Source: a bacterium (GTDB lineage: Bacteria; Myxococcota_A; UBA9160; UBA6930). Taken from it: a DNA stretch of 34,142 bases. The position numbers and the translations under genes were made by a program. The notes under the pieces are model-generated. The model saw nothing but the letters and a program-made list of their open reading frames with translations, did not search any database and was not told the origin of the DNA. Shown here one piece after another: positions 1-8,436 of this stretch. Within the stretch, counting starts at the first letter, position 1. Every line of letters begins with the position of its first letter. Location of the stretch: NCBI GenBank assembly GCA_024226235.1, contig JAAELW010000189.1:1-34142 (forward strand), read 5' to 3'.

Positions 1-789
1 ACCCGAGTTCTGGGGCCCGCCTTCGCGGCACCCCTGCTCGCGAGCGGGCGCTTCGAAGTCGCGTTCGGTGTATTCACCGTGGCGGCCCTGATCGCTGCCC
101 TGCTGACCGCCCGCATGCGTCCGCGTCCGATCGAGCCCGAAGCCGAGGAGGGTGGAATCTTCGCACGGCTGAAGAGCGGGCTCGATCACGCACGCGAGCG
201 CCACCCGGCCCTGCCCGCGCTGATCACGGTCGCGTGGGTATCGCTATTCGGTGTCTCCCACGTCGCATTGACGCCGATCTACGCGGCCGAGGTGCTGGGC
301 GATCCCGACTGGTTTGCGTGGATCGTGGTCTGCACTGGAATCGGGGCAATGGCTGGCGCGCTGACCAGTGGCTACAAGAAGGATCTTCCGACGCTCCGCG
401 GCTCTGCCCTGCGCGCTCTGGCCTTTGGCCTGATGCTGATCGGGTTCGCGCTCTCGCGCACGCCGACCACCGCTCTGCTGATGCAGGTGTTGGTCGGCTA
501 CTTCTATTTCGCCACCATGACCGATCTCCAGCGCCTGATCCAGGAGATCGTGGACGAGGCGCGACGCGGCCGGGTGATGAGCCTCTTCCAGGTGGCCTGG
601 GGCGGCATCGTACCCTTCGGCGGCCTCGGCATGGGCCTGCTCGCGGCCCAGATTGGAACACCCGCCACCATCGGGATCGGCGGGGCGCTCTGCGGATTGT
701 ACGGCAGCGTGCTGATCGTCCTGGCGCCGCGTCTGGGCAACAAGCGAGCTCCGGAGGCCGGTCGCCGGCCTCATCGAACGAGTTGCTGA
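1..789 (+). CDS. MFS exporter, C-terminal part (5' end outside window)
   Basis: The reading frame is open from base 1, so the gene starts upstream of the window. A GTG at 79 is only an internal codon. The visible ~262 residues hold a cytoplasmic linker rich in Arg and Pro (around bases 109-215) and then several hydrophobic membrane segments. This fits the second half of a 12-TM major facilitator. The stretch with DEARRGRVMSLFQVAWGG matches the RGRVMSL signature of the MFS_3/enterobactin-exporter-like group, where it lies between TM10 and TM11. The likely role is proton-driven export of a small molecule across the inner membrane; the substrate cannot be read from sequence. The tail ends in a short basic stretch and a TGA at 787-789. 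The next gene follows after about 80 nt. Confidence 0.85.
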   Translation, partial: TRVLGPAFAAPLLASGRFEVAFGVFTVAALIAALLTARMRPRPIEPEAEEGGIFARLKSGLDHARERHPALPALITVAWVSLFGVSHVALTPIYAAEVLGDPDWFAWIVVCTGIGAMAGALTSGYKKDLPTLRGSALRALAFGLMLIGFALSRTPTTALLMQVLVGYFYFATMTDLQRLIQEIVDEARRGRVMSLFQVAWGGIVPFGGLGMGLLAAQIGTPATIGIGGALCGLYGSVLIVLAPRLGNKRAPEAGRRPHRTSC

Positions 790-803
790 CATCGCGGGCC
801 GTG

Positions 804-809
804 TAGACT
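804..809 (+). promoter_or_regulatory. Possible -10 element TAGACT
   Basis: The hexamer TAGACT lies 61 nt before the GTG start at 870, in the short gap after the MFS gene. The same hexamer recurs at 3895-3900 and 14323-14328, each time before a plus-strand gene. A TTGCTG at 783-788 could be a -35 with a short 15-nt spacer. No -35 box is convincing, so this is a weak call based on recurrence. Confidence 0.25.
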
Positions 810-869
810 TGCCACTCCACCAGTCCGCGGTACTTCCCAGGCCGCCGGCCCTTCTCGAAGCAGGTATCC

Positions 870-1961
870 GTGCCTTATCGCGGTCTGATCCTCTTGTCTG
901 CCCTCACGCTGGCGTCCGCCATGGCCAACGCACGGGAGAATCCCCTGGCAGACTTCCCGGGTATGCAGCTTCACGCGCGCCTGGAAGCCTACATGGAGAG
1001 CAGGAAGGAGCCGCTGGCCGAAGCGCCGACGCACTACGGCTTGCTATTCGAGATCGAGCAGCCGGATCTCGAAGCGTTCATGAAGCAGATCCATTCACAC
1101 CAGGACGGGGATGGAATCGTGCTCGGCGTCGTGCACGGCGCCGAGATGCACGGGGGCGGGCTACTCGCTTTCCTGCTCGACTACTGGAAACCGTCCTCTC
1201 GCGCGGCGCGTCTCGAGGACCGATTCTGGTTCGAAGCAAGTCGACGCCGTGTCCGACTGAGGGCGATCTACCAGGGTTACAAGCGCCAGATCTTTCTTCC
1301 CGTGCCGGAAGTGAAGGCCGCTGAGATCGACGGTCGGATCCCGACCTCCGCGCAGCTCCCGAGGATGCGCTTCCGATACTGGACCTCGAAGCAGTTCGTG
1401 GAGACGGACGCCTACAAGTTCCTCCAGCTGCTGATCGCCCACGAGCGAGATCCGGACTCGACCTGGCTCAACCACTCGAGCCAGAAACTCAGCATGGACC
1501 GACTGCTGCGGAATGCACGGGTCTACTACCTGGAAAACCGGAATACGGATGCGGAGCTCTCGGACCACTCTCATCTCCACCTCGTAGAACTGCTCCTGGC
1601 TTTCGACCGGCGTGCGGGGCCAGAACAGGACCCGAATGAGATCAAGCAGCGGTTTCTCGAAGTCGAACTCGCCCGGCGGCGGTTCGAGGGCGATGATGGA
1701 AGCGAGGCCCTCGGCCACTACGCCGAATCCCTCGGCCTACTGCTCGATGATGCCCATGTCACATGGCAACCCGAAGAGAAGAAGCAAGTGAAGGACTGGC
1801 TGAGGAAACTCGAACGGGATCACTTCCACGACCTCGATGCCGTCCCACTCCAACACCTCTCACACCTGTTGAAGGGTCTGCGAGGGATCAGAGAGAACCG
1901 GACCCGTCTCGATGACCACGCTGGTCAGCCCGATGAGAGACCAGCCGCTGGACGTCGCTGA
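870..1961 (+). CDS. Secreted protein of unknown function
   Basis: This is a 363-residue protein starting at GTG 870, with a CAGG ribosome-binding stretch 5 nt upstream. Residues 1-22 form a hydrophobic signal peptide ending in an A-x-A-type site (MANARE), so the mature protein is probably periplasmic or exported. The mature part is charged and mostly helical by composition. It has an early segment rich in Gly and His (VVHGAEMHGGG, about residues 92-102), several aromatic/Arg patches and a His-rich stretch (SDHSHLHLVELL). I do not recognise a family. The His-rich patches could bind metal or heme, but no known motif is complete. It sits alone between the MFS gene and a convergent metallophosphoesterase. 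The coding frame is convincing because of its length, signal peptide and non-repetitive composition. Confidence 0.75.
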   Translation: MPYRGLILLSALTLASAMANARENPLADFPGMQLHARLEAYMESRKEPLAEAPTHYGLLFEIEQPDLEAFMKQIHSHQDGDGIVLGVVHGAEMHGGGLLAFLLDYWKPSSRAARLEDRFWFEASRRRVRLRAIYQGYKRQIFLPVPEVKAAEIDGRIPTSAQLPRMRFRYWTSKQFVETDAYKFLQLLIAHERDPDSTWLNHSSQKLSMDRLLRNARVYYLENRNTDAELSDHSHLHLVELLLAFDRRAGPEQDPNEIKQRFLEVELARRRFEGDDGSEALGHYAESLGLLLDDAHVTWQPEEKKQVKDWLRKLERDHFHDLDAVPLQHLSHLLKGLRGIRENRTRLDDHAGQPDERPAAGRR

Positions 1962-1982
1962 TTCGGGCGTTCCTGAGCCACG

Positions 1983-2000
1983 ATCCTCCGGGTGGAGGTC
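1983..2000. terminator. Short hairpin between convergent genes
   Basis: CCTCC at 1985-1989 pairs with GGAGG at 1994-1998 around a 4-nt GGGT loop, and the stem may extend by a GA/TC pair past one bulged base. It lies between two convergent genes, where a terminator would be expected. No T-run follows on either strand, so it may simply be a chance GC hairpin. Confidence 0.22.
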
Positions 2001-2048
2001 CCAGAAGCGCATTCTCCCGACGGGTGGAACCGAAATCGTCGACATCGC

Positions 2049-3788
2049 TCAAGGCGTACAGGGGCCAGACTTCTCCAATCGGAAGCGATCGTAGGCATCG
2101 CCGCCCTCGTCGATTGCGCGAAGATCGAAACTGCATGCATCGGCATCGACCAGTAGCGAACCCAACTGGGCTCCCCGAGAGACTTTCATTCGCGGATGGT
2201 CGAGCGGTCCACCACCGGGGATGCTGGCATTGCCCGCCACCACGAAGACCGGCGTCTCGTCTTCGGAACTGCGTTCGTAGCTGTGGCTATGCCCCGCAAA
2301 CACGACCGCGACGTCGTGGCGTTCGAGGATCGGAAGAATGCGTTCGCGCACGAGATTGGTGGCGACTTCCTTTGCGGAATCGTGGCTGCCGCGGCTGTAG
2401 GGAGGATGATGGAGGACGGCGATGACCCACGGCGCGCGCGCCCGTCTGAGGTCGGCCTCCAGCCAGCGAAGCATCGGCCCATTGGGCGTGCGATGGCCGC
2501 TCACACTATCCAGTGACACGACGTGCACAGGGCCCCAATCGAATGCGTACCAGCGTTCCCGATTCGAGGGGACCCCGCCCGCCTCTCCTCTGACGGGCAG
2601 CGAGAACACGTCGAAGTAGGGGCCTTCGTCCAGATCGAGCGTCGCCCCGATCAGGTCGTGGTTACCCGGCGACGGCCAGAGGGTCGTGCTGCGGAGCAAT
2701 CCGGCGAACGTATCGAAGACTGCCGCCTGGAATTCCGCTTCGGTACCGGACGGATAGGCGTTGTCGCCGAGTGTGAGCCATGCACTGGGCGGCCGCGGAC
2801 CGGCGGCGATGAGCATCCCGTCGCGAACCTGACGCGTCCCTTCATCGGCCCCGCCCTGATCGCCGGTGATCCAGAATCGAACGGCGGCGCCTGGGCGCGC
2901 GATCTGGTGAGCCGCGTCCCCTCCCGCGAGAAGCACGTCTTCCACGCCCGCAGTGCCCTCCGCGCCCACGCTCTCCACACCCACGGAGTAGTAGGCCGGC
3001 CCCTCCGGCAACCCAACCACCTCGACCTCGTGGTCGCGCCGGACCGCCTTCTCCGGAATGCGTCGAATCACTTCGCCGGGCGACCCACCGACCTCGACCC
3101 ACCCGCGGGCAGGGGCAGCCGTCTGCCATCGGACGATGCTGCGCGTGGAACTCGTTTGTTGAAGGTAGGGGCCTCGGGTGAGTACCGGATCATCCGAGCG
3201 CCGGAAGCCACGCAGCTCCAGGTCGAAGATCAAATCTCCGCCCGAGACACTCACCTGGTGGACTGCGGCTGCGATCTGATTGGAACCCGGACGTAGGGCA
3301 CCCGCCGGAAGTGCGAGCCGTTCCCAGGTGGCTTCCTCCGAACCGTGAACGGCCCGCGCCGCCATGCTCGTCCGGTTGATATCTCCCGCTCTGAGATCGT
3401 GGCGCAGCATCTCGACTCCGTTGAGCCAGAGCCGCAGCCCGTCGTCCCGCAGGTAGTGGACTGTCAGGCCTTCGATTCCATGCGCCTCCGGCAGCTCGAA
3501 TGAAGTACGGAAGAGGACCGCCATCGAAGGGGGCTCGAGCACCGTCGGATCGGCTGTCTGGGTGCGCAGACCCGCTGTGCTTCTGCCCAGGGGTCCGGAC
3601 CCTTCGGCCCAGCCTCGATCATCGAAGTCGGGAGCCACCCAGTCGACTCCTGATGGCAAGTCGACCGCGTGTCGCCAGGACGATCCGGCCGGGATCAACA
3701 CCTCTCCGGGACCACTCTCCGGGGGCTGAATGGGCGGGTTGCATGCCACCAGAACGACGACGAGCACGGCCGAAGCGAGAACCTTCAC
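2049..3788 (-). CDS. Lipoprotein metallophosphoesterase, purple-acid-phosphatase-like
   Basis: This is a 579-residue protein starting at a GTG (3788). The N-terminus is a lipoprotein signal (hydrophobic run ending LVAC, Cys 16), so it is likely anchored in the envelope. Residues ~30-200 look like a beta-rich galactose-binding-like module. Residues ~203-260 (RGPYLQQTS, VRWQT) match the Ig/fibronectin-like N-terminal domain of purple acid phosphatases. The catalytic calcineurin-like domain follows, with metal-binding blocks in order: ITGDQGG, LGDNAYPSG, SPGNHD, VLHHPPYS and FAGHSHSYERS. These supply the Asp, Asn and His ligands of a dinuclear metal centre. The expected reaction is hydrolysis of phosphomonoesters or diesters outside the cytoplasm. 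It is a single gene, convergent with the upstream orphan and divergent from a small gene at 3930. No PHO-box-like repeat was found. Confidence 0.88.
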   Translation of the reverse strand: MKVLASAVLVVVLVACNPPIQPPESGPGEVLIPAGSSWRHAVDLPSGVDWVAPDFDDRGWAEGSGPLGRSTAGLRTQTADPTVLEPPSMAVLFRTSFELPEAHGIEGLTVHYLRDDGLRLWLNGVEMLRHDLRAGDINRTSMAARAVHGSEEATWERLALPAGALRPGSNQIAAAVHQVSVSGGDLIFDLELRGFRRSDDPVLTRGPYLQQTSSTRSIVRWQTAAPARGWVEVGGSPGEVIRRIPEKAVRRDHEVEVVGLPEGPAYYSVGVESVGAEGTAGVEDVLLAGGDAAHQIARPGAAVRFWITGDQGGADEGTRQVRDGMLIAAGPRPPSAWLTLGDNAYPSGTEAEFQAAVFDTFAGLLRSTTLWPSPGNHDLIGATLDLDEGPYFDVFSLPVRGEAGGVPSNRERWYAFDWGPVHVVSLDSVSGHRTPNGPMLRWLEADLRRARAPWVIAVLHHPPYSRGSHDSAKEVATNLVRERILPILERHDVAVVFAGHSHSYERSSEDETPVFVVAGNASIPGGGPLDHPRMKVSRGAQLGSLLVDADACSFDLRAIDEGGDAYDRFRLEKSGPCTP

Positions 3789-3894
3789 GCCATCGGGCCA
3801 TCACACGGTGCTGGACGGAGGTTCGACTCGGCCATCGACCCAACGGTACCAACTTGACGAGTCGCGTCGCATCGGCCGAGCGAAACGGAAGCGC

Positions 3895-3900
3895 TAGACT
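3895..3900 (+). promoter_or_regulatory. Possible -10 element TAGACT
   Basis: TAGACT lies 30 nt before the ATG at 3930, a distance compatible with a short leader. A TTGACG at 3854-3859 is too far upstream (35 nt) to be its partner, and no other -35 box is evident. The call rests mostly on the repeated occurrence of this hexamer before genes in the window. Confidence 0.28.
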
Positions 3901-3929
3901 CGGCTCTCCCGGTCCCTGTTGGAGATTCG

Positions 3930-4175
3930 ATGAGCGAGAACGACGCCGACCTGCAATCCGAGATCGAACGGCTGCGTGCCGAGAACGAAGCACTGAAGGC
4001 AAACGAAAAGAAGGCCTTGCGGCTTCAGGTGAGCCAGAAGGGCGCGGTTTCCCTCTACGGGATTCGCCGCTTCCCGATCACGTTCTACGCCGACGAATGG
4101 GATACGGTGCTCAGCATGAGCGACGATATCCGCGCCTTCATCGCCGAACATGAATCCGAGCTCAAGCGGAAGTAG
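3930..4175 (+). CDS. Small conserved protein with coiled-coil N-terminus
   Basis: This is an 81-residue protein with a good ribosome binding site (GGAG at 3921-3924, 5 nt before the ATG). Residues 1-35 form a charged heptad-like helix (EIERLRAENEALKANEKK), probably a short coiled coil that dimerises. Residues 36-81 contain SQKGAVSLYGIRRFPITFY followed by an acidic helix. That KGAVSxYGxxRFPxTxY block is, from memory, characteristic of a family of short conserved hypothetical proteins in cyanobacteria and some proteobacteria with no assigned function. There is no signal peptide or membrane segment, so it is cytoplasmic. It stands alone with its own leader and a possible TAGACT -10 element. The function is unknown. 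Confidence 0.8.
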   Translation: MSENDADLQSEIERLRAENEALKANEKKALRLQVSQKGAVSLYGIRRFPITFYADEWDTVLSMSDDIRAFIAEHESELKRK

Positions 4176-4270
4176 CCGTGGCCCTGCCACCCCAGCTCGC
4201 CGGCCCAGCGCGGCCGTAGTACCTTGCGCCGGCTGCGCTCACTGAGCCTCGCGCGGCGGGAGGTCGCGCT

Positions 4271-5695
4271 GTGAAGGAGTACGAGTCCTACGACGGTCTC
4301 GGATTGGCGGAGCTGGTTCGAAAAGGAGAGACGCAGCCGAAGGAGCTGCTCGACGCGGCCCTCGAGCGGATGGAGCGCCACGAGCCGACCTTGAACGCAG
4401 TGCCGATCCCGATGATCCTGGAAGCGCGGGCGGCCCTGGACGCGGGCCTGCCCGAGGGCCCCTTCACCGGCGTACCCTTCCTGCTGAAGGATCTGCATCT
4501 CAACTGGGCAGGCGTGCGAACAACCAACGGCAGCCAGCTCTTCACCGACCACGTGCCCGATCACGACAGCGAACTGACCGAGCGCTATCGCGCGGCCGGA
4601 CTGGTGACGTTCGGCAAGAGCCTCTCGCCCGAGTTCGGCATCACTCCGACGAGCGAGTCGATCCAATTTGGCGATACCCGCAACCCGTGGAACACGGAGC
4701 ACAGCGCGGGAGGTTCGTCAGGGGGAAGCGCCGCAGCTACCGCTGCGGGCTACCTGCCGCTCGCAAATGCCAGCGACGGCGGCGGTTCGATCCGGATTCC
4801 GGCGGCGGCCTGTGGCTTGTTCGGCATGAAGCCCACGCGGGGCAGGATGCCGATGGGACCGGACGTCGGCGAGGGCTGGGCCGGAATGAGTATCGTCCAC
4901 GCGGTGAGCCGCAGTGTCCGCGACAGCGCCGCTCTTCTCGATGCCACCGCAGGTCCGGATCTCGGCGCTCCGTACGTAGCCCCGCCGCCGGTTCGCTCCT
5001 ACCTGGAAGAAGTCACCCGACCGCCGAGCCGCCTGCGAATTGCACTCCAGCGCAGCACCTGGAACGGCACGTCGACTCATGCAGATTGCGTCGCCGCGGT
5101 GGAGGACGCGGCTCGACTCTGCGAGGAGTTGGGCCACGACGTGGTCGAAGCTGCCCTCGAGATCGACGCGGACGCGATGCGACGCGCATCCATGACCATT
5201 CTGCCTGCCAACCTGCTCGTCGCCCTCGAGGATCGCGCAGAAGCCCTCGGTCGCGAACTGGTCGAATCTGACGTTGAGGCTGGCACCTGGGGCATGGCGA
5301 CAGCAGGCCGTGCCCGATCTGCTGTCGACTACGTTCGCGCCGTAAAGGGCATCCACCATATCGGCCGCCAGGTGGCGCGTTTCCAGACCGACTACGACGT
5401 CATCCTCACACCGACGATGGCCCTCCCGCCGACGCCGCTCGGCACCCTCAGCCTGTCCAACCCGAACCCGGGCGCCAACCTCGAGGCCCTGCTCCAGACC
5501 ATCGGCTACTGCCAGATCTTCAACGCCTCGGGAAGCCCGGCCATGTCGGTCCCGCTCGCCTGGAACGATGCCGGCCTCCCGATCGGCATCCAGTTCGCCG
5601 GCCGCTTTGGCGACGAAGGCACCCTCTTCCGCCTCGCCGGCCAACTCGAACAAGCCCGCCCCTGGTTCAACCGCCGCCCCCCCCTCGCCCGCTGA
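4271..5695 (+). CDS. Amidase-signature family hydrolase
   Basis: This 474-residue protein starts at GTG 4271 and has the normal length for the amidase signature (AS) family. The Ser-cisSer-Lys triad is visible: Lys 73 in PFLLKDL, the Gly/Ser-rich loop SAGGSSGGSAA (Ser 149/150) and the nucleophile Ser 173 in GGGSIRIPAA. The C-terminal part contains the usual PTMALPPTPLG and SGSPAMSVPL blocks. The family hydrolyses carboxamides. The protein is a stand-alone cytoplasmic amidase rather than GatA, since no gatB or gatC is nearby. Similar proteins act on fatty amides, 6-aminohexanoate cyclic dimer or aryl amides, and the substrate cannot be chosen here. It is followed by a 93-nt gap and then a convergent gene. 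Confidence 0.92.
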   Translation: MKEYESYDGLGLAELVRKGETQPKELLDAALERMERHEPTLNAVPIPMILEARAALDAGLPEGPFTGVPFLLKDLHLNWAGVRTTNGSQLFTDHVPDHDSELTERYRAAGLVTFGKSLSPEFGITPTSESIQFGDTRNPWNTEHSAGGSSGGSAAATAAGYLPLANASDGGGSIRIPAAACGLFGMKPTRGRMPMGPDVGEGWAGMSIVHAVSRSVRDSAALLDATAGPDLGAPYVAPPPVRSYLEEVTRPPSRLRIALQRSTWNGTSTHADCVAAVEDAARLCEELGHDVVEAALEIDADAMRRASMTILPANLLVALEDRAEALGRELVESDVEAGTWGMATAGRARSAVDYVRAVKGIHHIGRQVARFQTDYDVILTPTMALPPTPLGTLSLSNPNPGANLEALLQTIGYCQIFNASGSPAMSVPLAWNDAGLPIGIQFAGRFGDEGTLFRLAGQLEQARPWFNRRPPLAR

Positions 5696-5788
5696 ACTCA
5701 ACAGAGGGGACGCTTCTTCACCACAGCAGAGCGAGGAGCAATGCGTTCGCGAGCTTCATGAAGGTGAGATGCCATGAACGGAGAGCGG

Positions 5789-6946
5789 TCACGTCTCATC
5801 TTCTTCTTCCGCCTGCTCGGCCTCGGCCGAGAGCTCCCGCGCAAGAATCTCGGGCGGCAACGTCTCCTGCCACTGTTTGCGCTCGGCCGGGAGATCGTTC
5901 AAGCGGTCGATCAGCTGGCGTAGACGTCCGACGCGGCGACGGCTGATGCGGATCGCGAGCCGGGGCAGGCCCGGTGCATCATCCTTCTCTTCCGGAAGCG
6001 GCCCGCAGACTTCGGGCTCGGCTTCGAGAAGATCGTCGAATTGGTCGGCCAGGGCTTCGCATTGAGCTTGGCTCGGCGCCTCTGCGAGCCGGATCAGTAG
6101 TCGATCGCCCAGCCATCGACTCGAGTGATAGTTCCGATAGAACTGGAGGATCTCCTCGACCGCTTCGTCGAGATCGTCGGTTACGGAGTAGAGAGAGAGA
6201 TCTTCCTCGCCGATCAGCCCGCGCGAATAAAGATGGGTCTTCACGTACTCGTGCCAGTCGCGCCAATAGCTCCCGCCGGGCTCGTCGACGTACACCACAG
6301 GCACCACGCTGCTCTTTCCGGTCTGGATCAGGGTCAGCGCTTCGAAGCCTTCGTCGTGGGTACCGAAGCCGCCCGGGAAGAGCGCCAACGCATGGCTCTC
6401 CTTCACGAAAGTGACCTTGCGCGTAAAGAAGTACCGGAAGTTGACGAGCTTGCGGTCCCCGTCGATGACCGCGTTCGCGGACTGCTCGAAGGGCAGACGG
6501 ATGTTCACACCGAAGCTCGCGGCTCTTCCGGCTCCACCTTGCGCGGCGCCCATGATCCCGTCACCAGCACCGGTGATGACCATCCAACCAGCGTCGACCA
6601 TGCGCTCTGCGAAAGCGTGGGCTTGCTGCCAATCCGGGTGACCCGGTTGGGTTCGGGCGCTGCCGAAGACCGCGACCTTGGGTACCGCGTTGTAGGGCGC
6701 GAACACGCGGAATGCGTGTCGCAGCTCCTTGAGTGCGTTGCTCACGAGCTTGAGATTCCCGCTCGATGCTTCCTTTGCGAGGCGCAGCGCGGTAACCAGC
6801 ACCTGGCGGAGCTGGTCCGCATCCGGACGCTCTCCGTAGCGTTCTAGCGTGGAGGCCACGAGAGCCTCGAGCTGCTCGTTCAGCGCCCGATCGCGAAGCT
6901 CGTAGCGGCGTCTCCTCCGGGTCATCCGGAAGCGCTCAGCTGGCAC
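5789..6946 (-). CDS. LOG-family nucleotide 5'-monophosphate phosphoribohydrolase-like protein
   Basis: The protein is 385 residues from GTG 6946; a second possible start is ATG 6925 (378 residues). Neither has a clear ribosome binding site. From GTG the gene overlaps the upstream sugar-transferase gene by 11 nt, and from ATG there is a 10-nt gap, so the two are very likely cotranscribed. The core (about 88-280) is the Rossmann-like LOG/'lysine decarboxylase-like' fold. It has VAVFGSAR, ITGAGDGIMGAAQGGA, the conserved TRK and the diagnostic PGGFGTHDE (191-199), which binds phosphate and carries the catalytic Glu. Known members cleave the N-glycosidic bond of (cytokinin) nucleoside monophosphates. 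The N-terminal helical extension (1-85) and the acidic Glu-rich tail make it longer than the ~190-residue plant LOG type. The biological substrate is uncertain. Confidence 0.88.
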   Translation of the reverse strand: MPAERFRMTRRRRRYELRDRALNEQLEALVASTLERYGERPDADQLRQVLVTALRLAKEASSGNLKLVSNALKELRHAFRVFAPYNAVPKVAVFGSARTQPGHPDWQQAHAFAERMVDAGWMVITGAGDGIMGAAQGGAGRAASFGVNIRLPFEQSANAVIDGDRKLVNFRYFFTRKVTFVKESHALALFPGGFGTHDEGFEALTLIQTGKSSVVPVVYVDEPGGSYWRDWHEYVKTHLYSRGLIGEEDLSLYSVTDDLDEAVEEILQFYRNYHSSRWLGDRLLIRLAEAPSQAQCEALADQFDDLLEAEPEVCGPLPEEKDDAPGLPRLAIRISRRRVGRLRQLIDRLNDLPAERKQWQETLPPEILARELSAEAEQAEEEDET

Positions 6947-8330
6947 CGTGCCCGCTCAAGACGGCGGGAAGCGTTCGGACCAGAATGCGGAAATCGCTGA
7001 CGAGGGACCACGTATCGATGTACTCCAGATCGAGTCGTACCCAGTCCTCGAACCCGATCTCGTTGCGCCCGTTCACCTGCCAGAGGCAGGTGAGACCGGG
7101 TCTCATGGAGAGGCGCCGCCGCTCAAAGGTCTTGTAGGACGCGACCTCGCCCGGCACCGGAGGGCGAGGGCCGACCAAGCTCATGTCGCCCTTCAGGACG
7201 CTCCAGAGCTGGGGCAACTCGTCGAGACTGTAGCGGCGCAGGAGTCGTCCGACCGGGGTCACGCGCGGATCGTTCCGGATCTTGAAGACCGGCCCATCCA
7301 TCTCGTTCAACTCGCCCAGATCATCCTTGCGGAGATCGGATCCGACGCCCATCGTGCGCAGCTTCGGCATCACGAACCGGCGACCATTCAACGAGCAGCG
7401 GATCTGACGAAACAGGATCGGCCCGGGCGAGGACAGCTTGATGCCGAGCGCGGCCACGATGAGGATCGGCGCCACAAGCACCAGGCCCACCGCAGCCCCT
7501 GCCACATCGAGCGCTCGTTTCAACGCGAGTGCGGCGACGTTGTGATGCACCGGAGCAAATGAAAGTGCAGGCAACGCCCCGAAACGCTTGACGCGAGGCA
7601 CGGGCAACAGATCACCAAAGATGTCCGAAAGCAATGTGATCGGAACGCCTGCAGCGGTGGCCCGATCCACGACAGGCAGGAACAGATCGAGCTTCGACCG
7701 CGGACACGCGACCACCACCTCGTCGATCACGTTGTCCCGCAGCAAATCGGTCATTTGCGCGAGTGCGAAGATGCGCTCGGCAGGCACCGCGGCCACGTGG
7801 TCCGACTCCCGCTCGTCGATGAAGCCGATCACCTCGAGGCCCCAGGCCGGGTTGCGTCCGATCACCTCTTCGACATAGGCGGCCCGCGGCCCGCTGCCCG
7901 CGATCAGGAGTTTGCGCGAATTGCGACCGGCGCGGCGGAGAGAACGCACGGTGGCATGAGCACCGACTCGCACGCACGTGATGCCCACGAGTTGGAACGA
8001 TGCGCAGACCAGCGGAAACCAGCGCGGAACCGGAGCGCGGGTGAGAAAAGCGGCCGCGCTCTCGACCAGTACCGCGATCAGGCCTGCCAGGGCCAGGCCC
8101 CGCAACACAGCGACCAGGGTCTCGCGTCGCTGGGAGGAGTAGAGCGCGAGGGCCCGCAGCGTGACGGGCCAGACCAGGGAAGCGACCAGACCGAACGGCA
8201 GCAGGGTTCGAAGGCCTGCGTCTGCTCCGGGGCCGGAAGGCGAGACGAGCACGACGAATACGACGGCGGCGATCAGGAGATCCATCCCCTGCAGCAGCAG
8301 ATCCAGCTCGCGGGAGTGCTCCCTCAACAT
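6936..8330 (-). CDS. Undecaprenyl-phosphate sugar phosphotransferase (exopolysaccharide initiation)
   Basis: This 464-residue protein starts at ATG 8330. Residues ~10-115 give four hydrophobic segments. Residues ~135-240 form a CoA-binding/Rossmann-like domain (LLIAGSGPRA). A further membrane segment lies near 275-300, and the last ~190 residues are the bacterial sugar transferase (PF02397) domain. Its hallmarks are FRQIRCSLNGRRFVMPKLRT, NDPRVTPVGRLLRRYSLDELPQ, the MSLVGPRPP block and RPGLTCLWQVNGR. This is the WbaP/EpsE-type architecture that transfers a sugar-1-phosphate to undecaprenyl phosphate at the inner membrane, starting a repeat unit of capsule, exopolysaccharide or O-antigen. No other polysaccharide genes are nearby, so the partners must lie elsewhere. 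The last bases overlap the LOG-family gene downstream. Confidence 0.93.
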   Translation of the reverse strand: MLREHSRELDLLLQGMDLLIAAVVFVVLVSPSGPGADAGLRTLLPFGLVASLVWPVTLRALALYSSQRRETLVAVLRGLALAGLIAVLVESAAAFLTRAPVPRWFPLVCASFQLVGITCVRVGAHATVRSLRRAGRNSRKLLIAGSGPRAAYVEEVIGRNPAWGLEVIGFIDERESDHVAAVPAERIFALAQMTDLLRDNVIDEVVVACPRSKLDLFLPVVDRATAAGVPITLLSDIFGDLLPVPRVKRFGALPALSFAPVHHNVAALALKRALDVAGAAVGLVLVAPILIVAALGIKLSSPGPILFRQIRCSLNGRRFVMPKLRTMGVGSDLRKDDLGELNEMDGPVFKIRNDPRVTPVGRLLRRYSLDELPQLWSVLKGDMSLVGPRPPVPGEVASYKTFERRRLSMRPGLTCLWQVNGRNEIGFEDWVRLDLEYIDTWSLVSDFRILVRTLPAVLSGHGAS

Positions 8331-8436
8331 CTGGATACGTGTCGGTCAGTTCGGGCGATTCACTGAGCCCCCTGACCCGATCGCTACCCGAACGAAGGCT
8401 TTTCACCCCAATGAACAACACCAATCATTGCGGGTC

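Noticed and set aside
5696-5788. CTTCATGAAG palindrome at 5754-5763 between convergent genes
   Set aside because: A 10-bp perfect palindrome has no hairpin loop, and no T-run or second copy was found.
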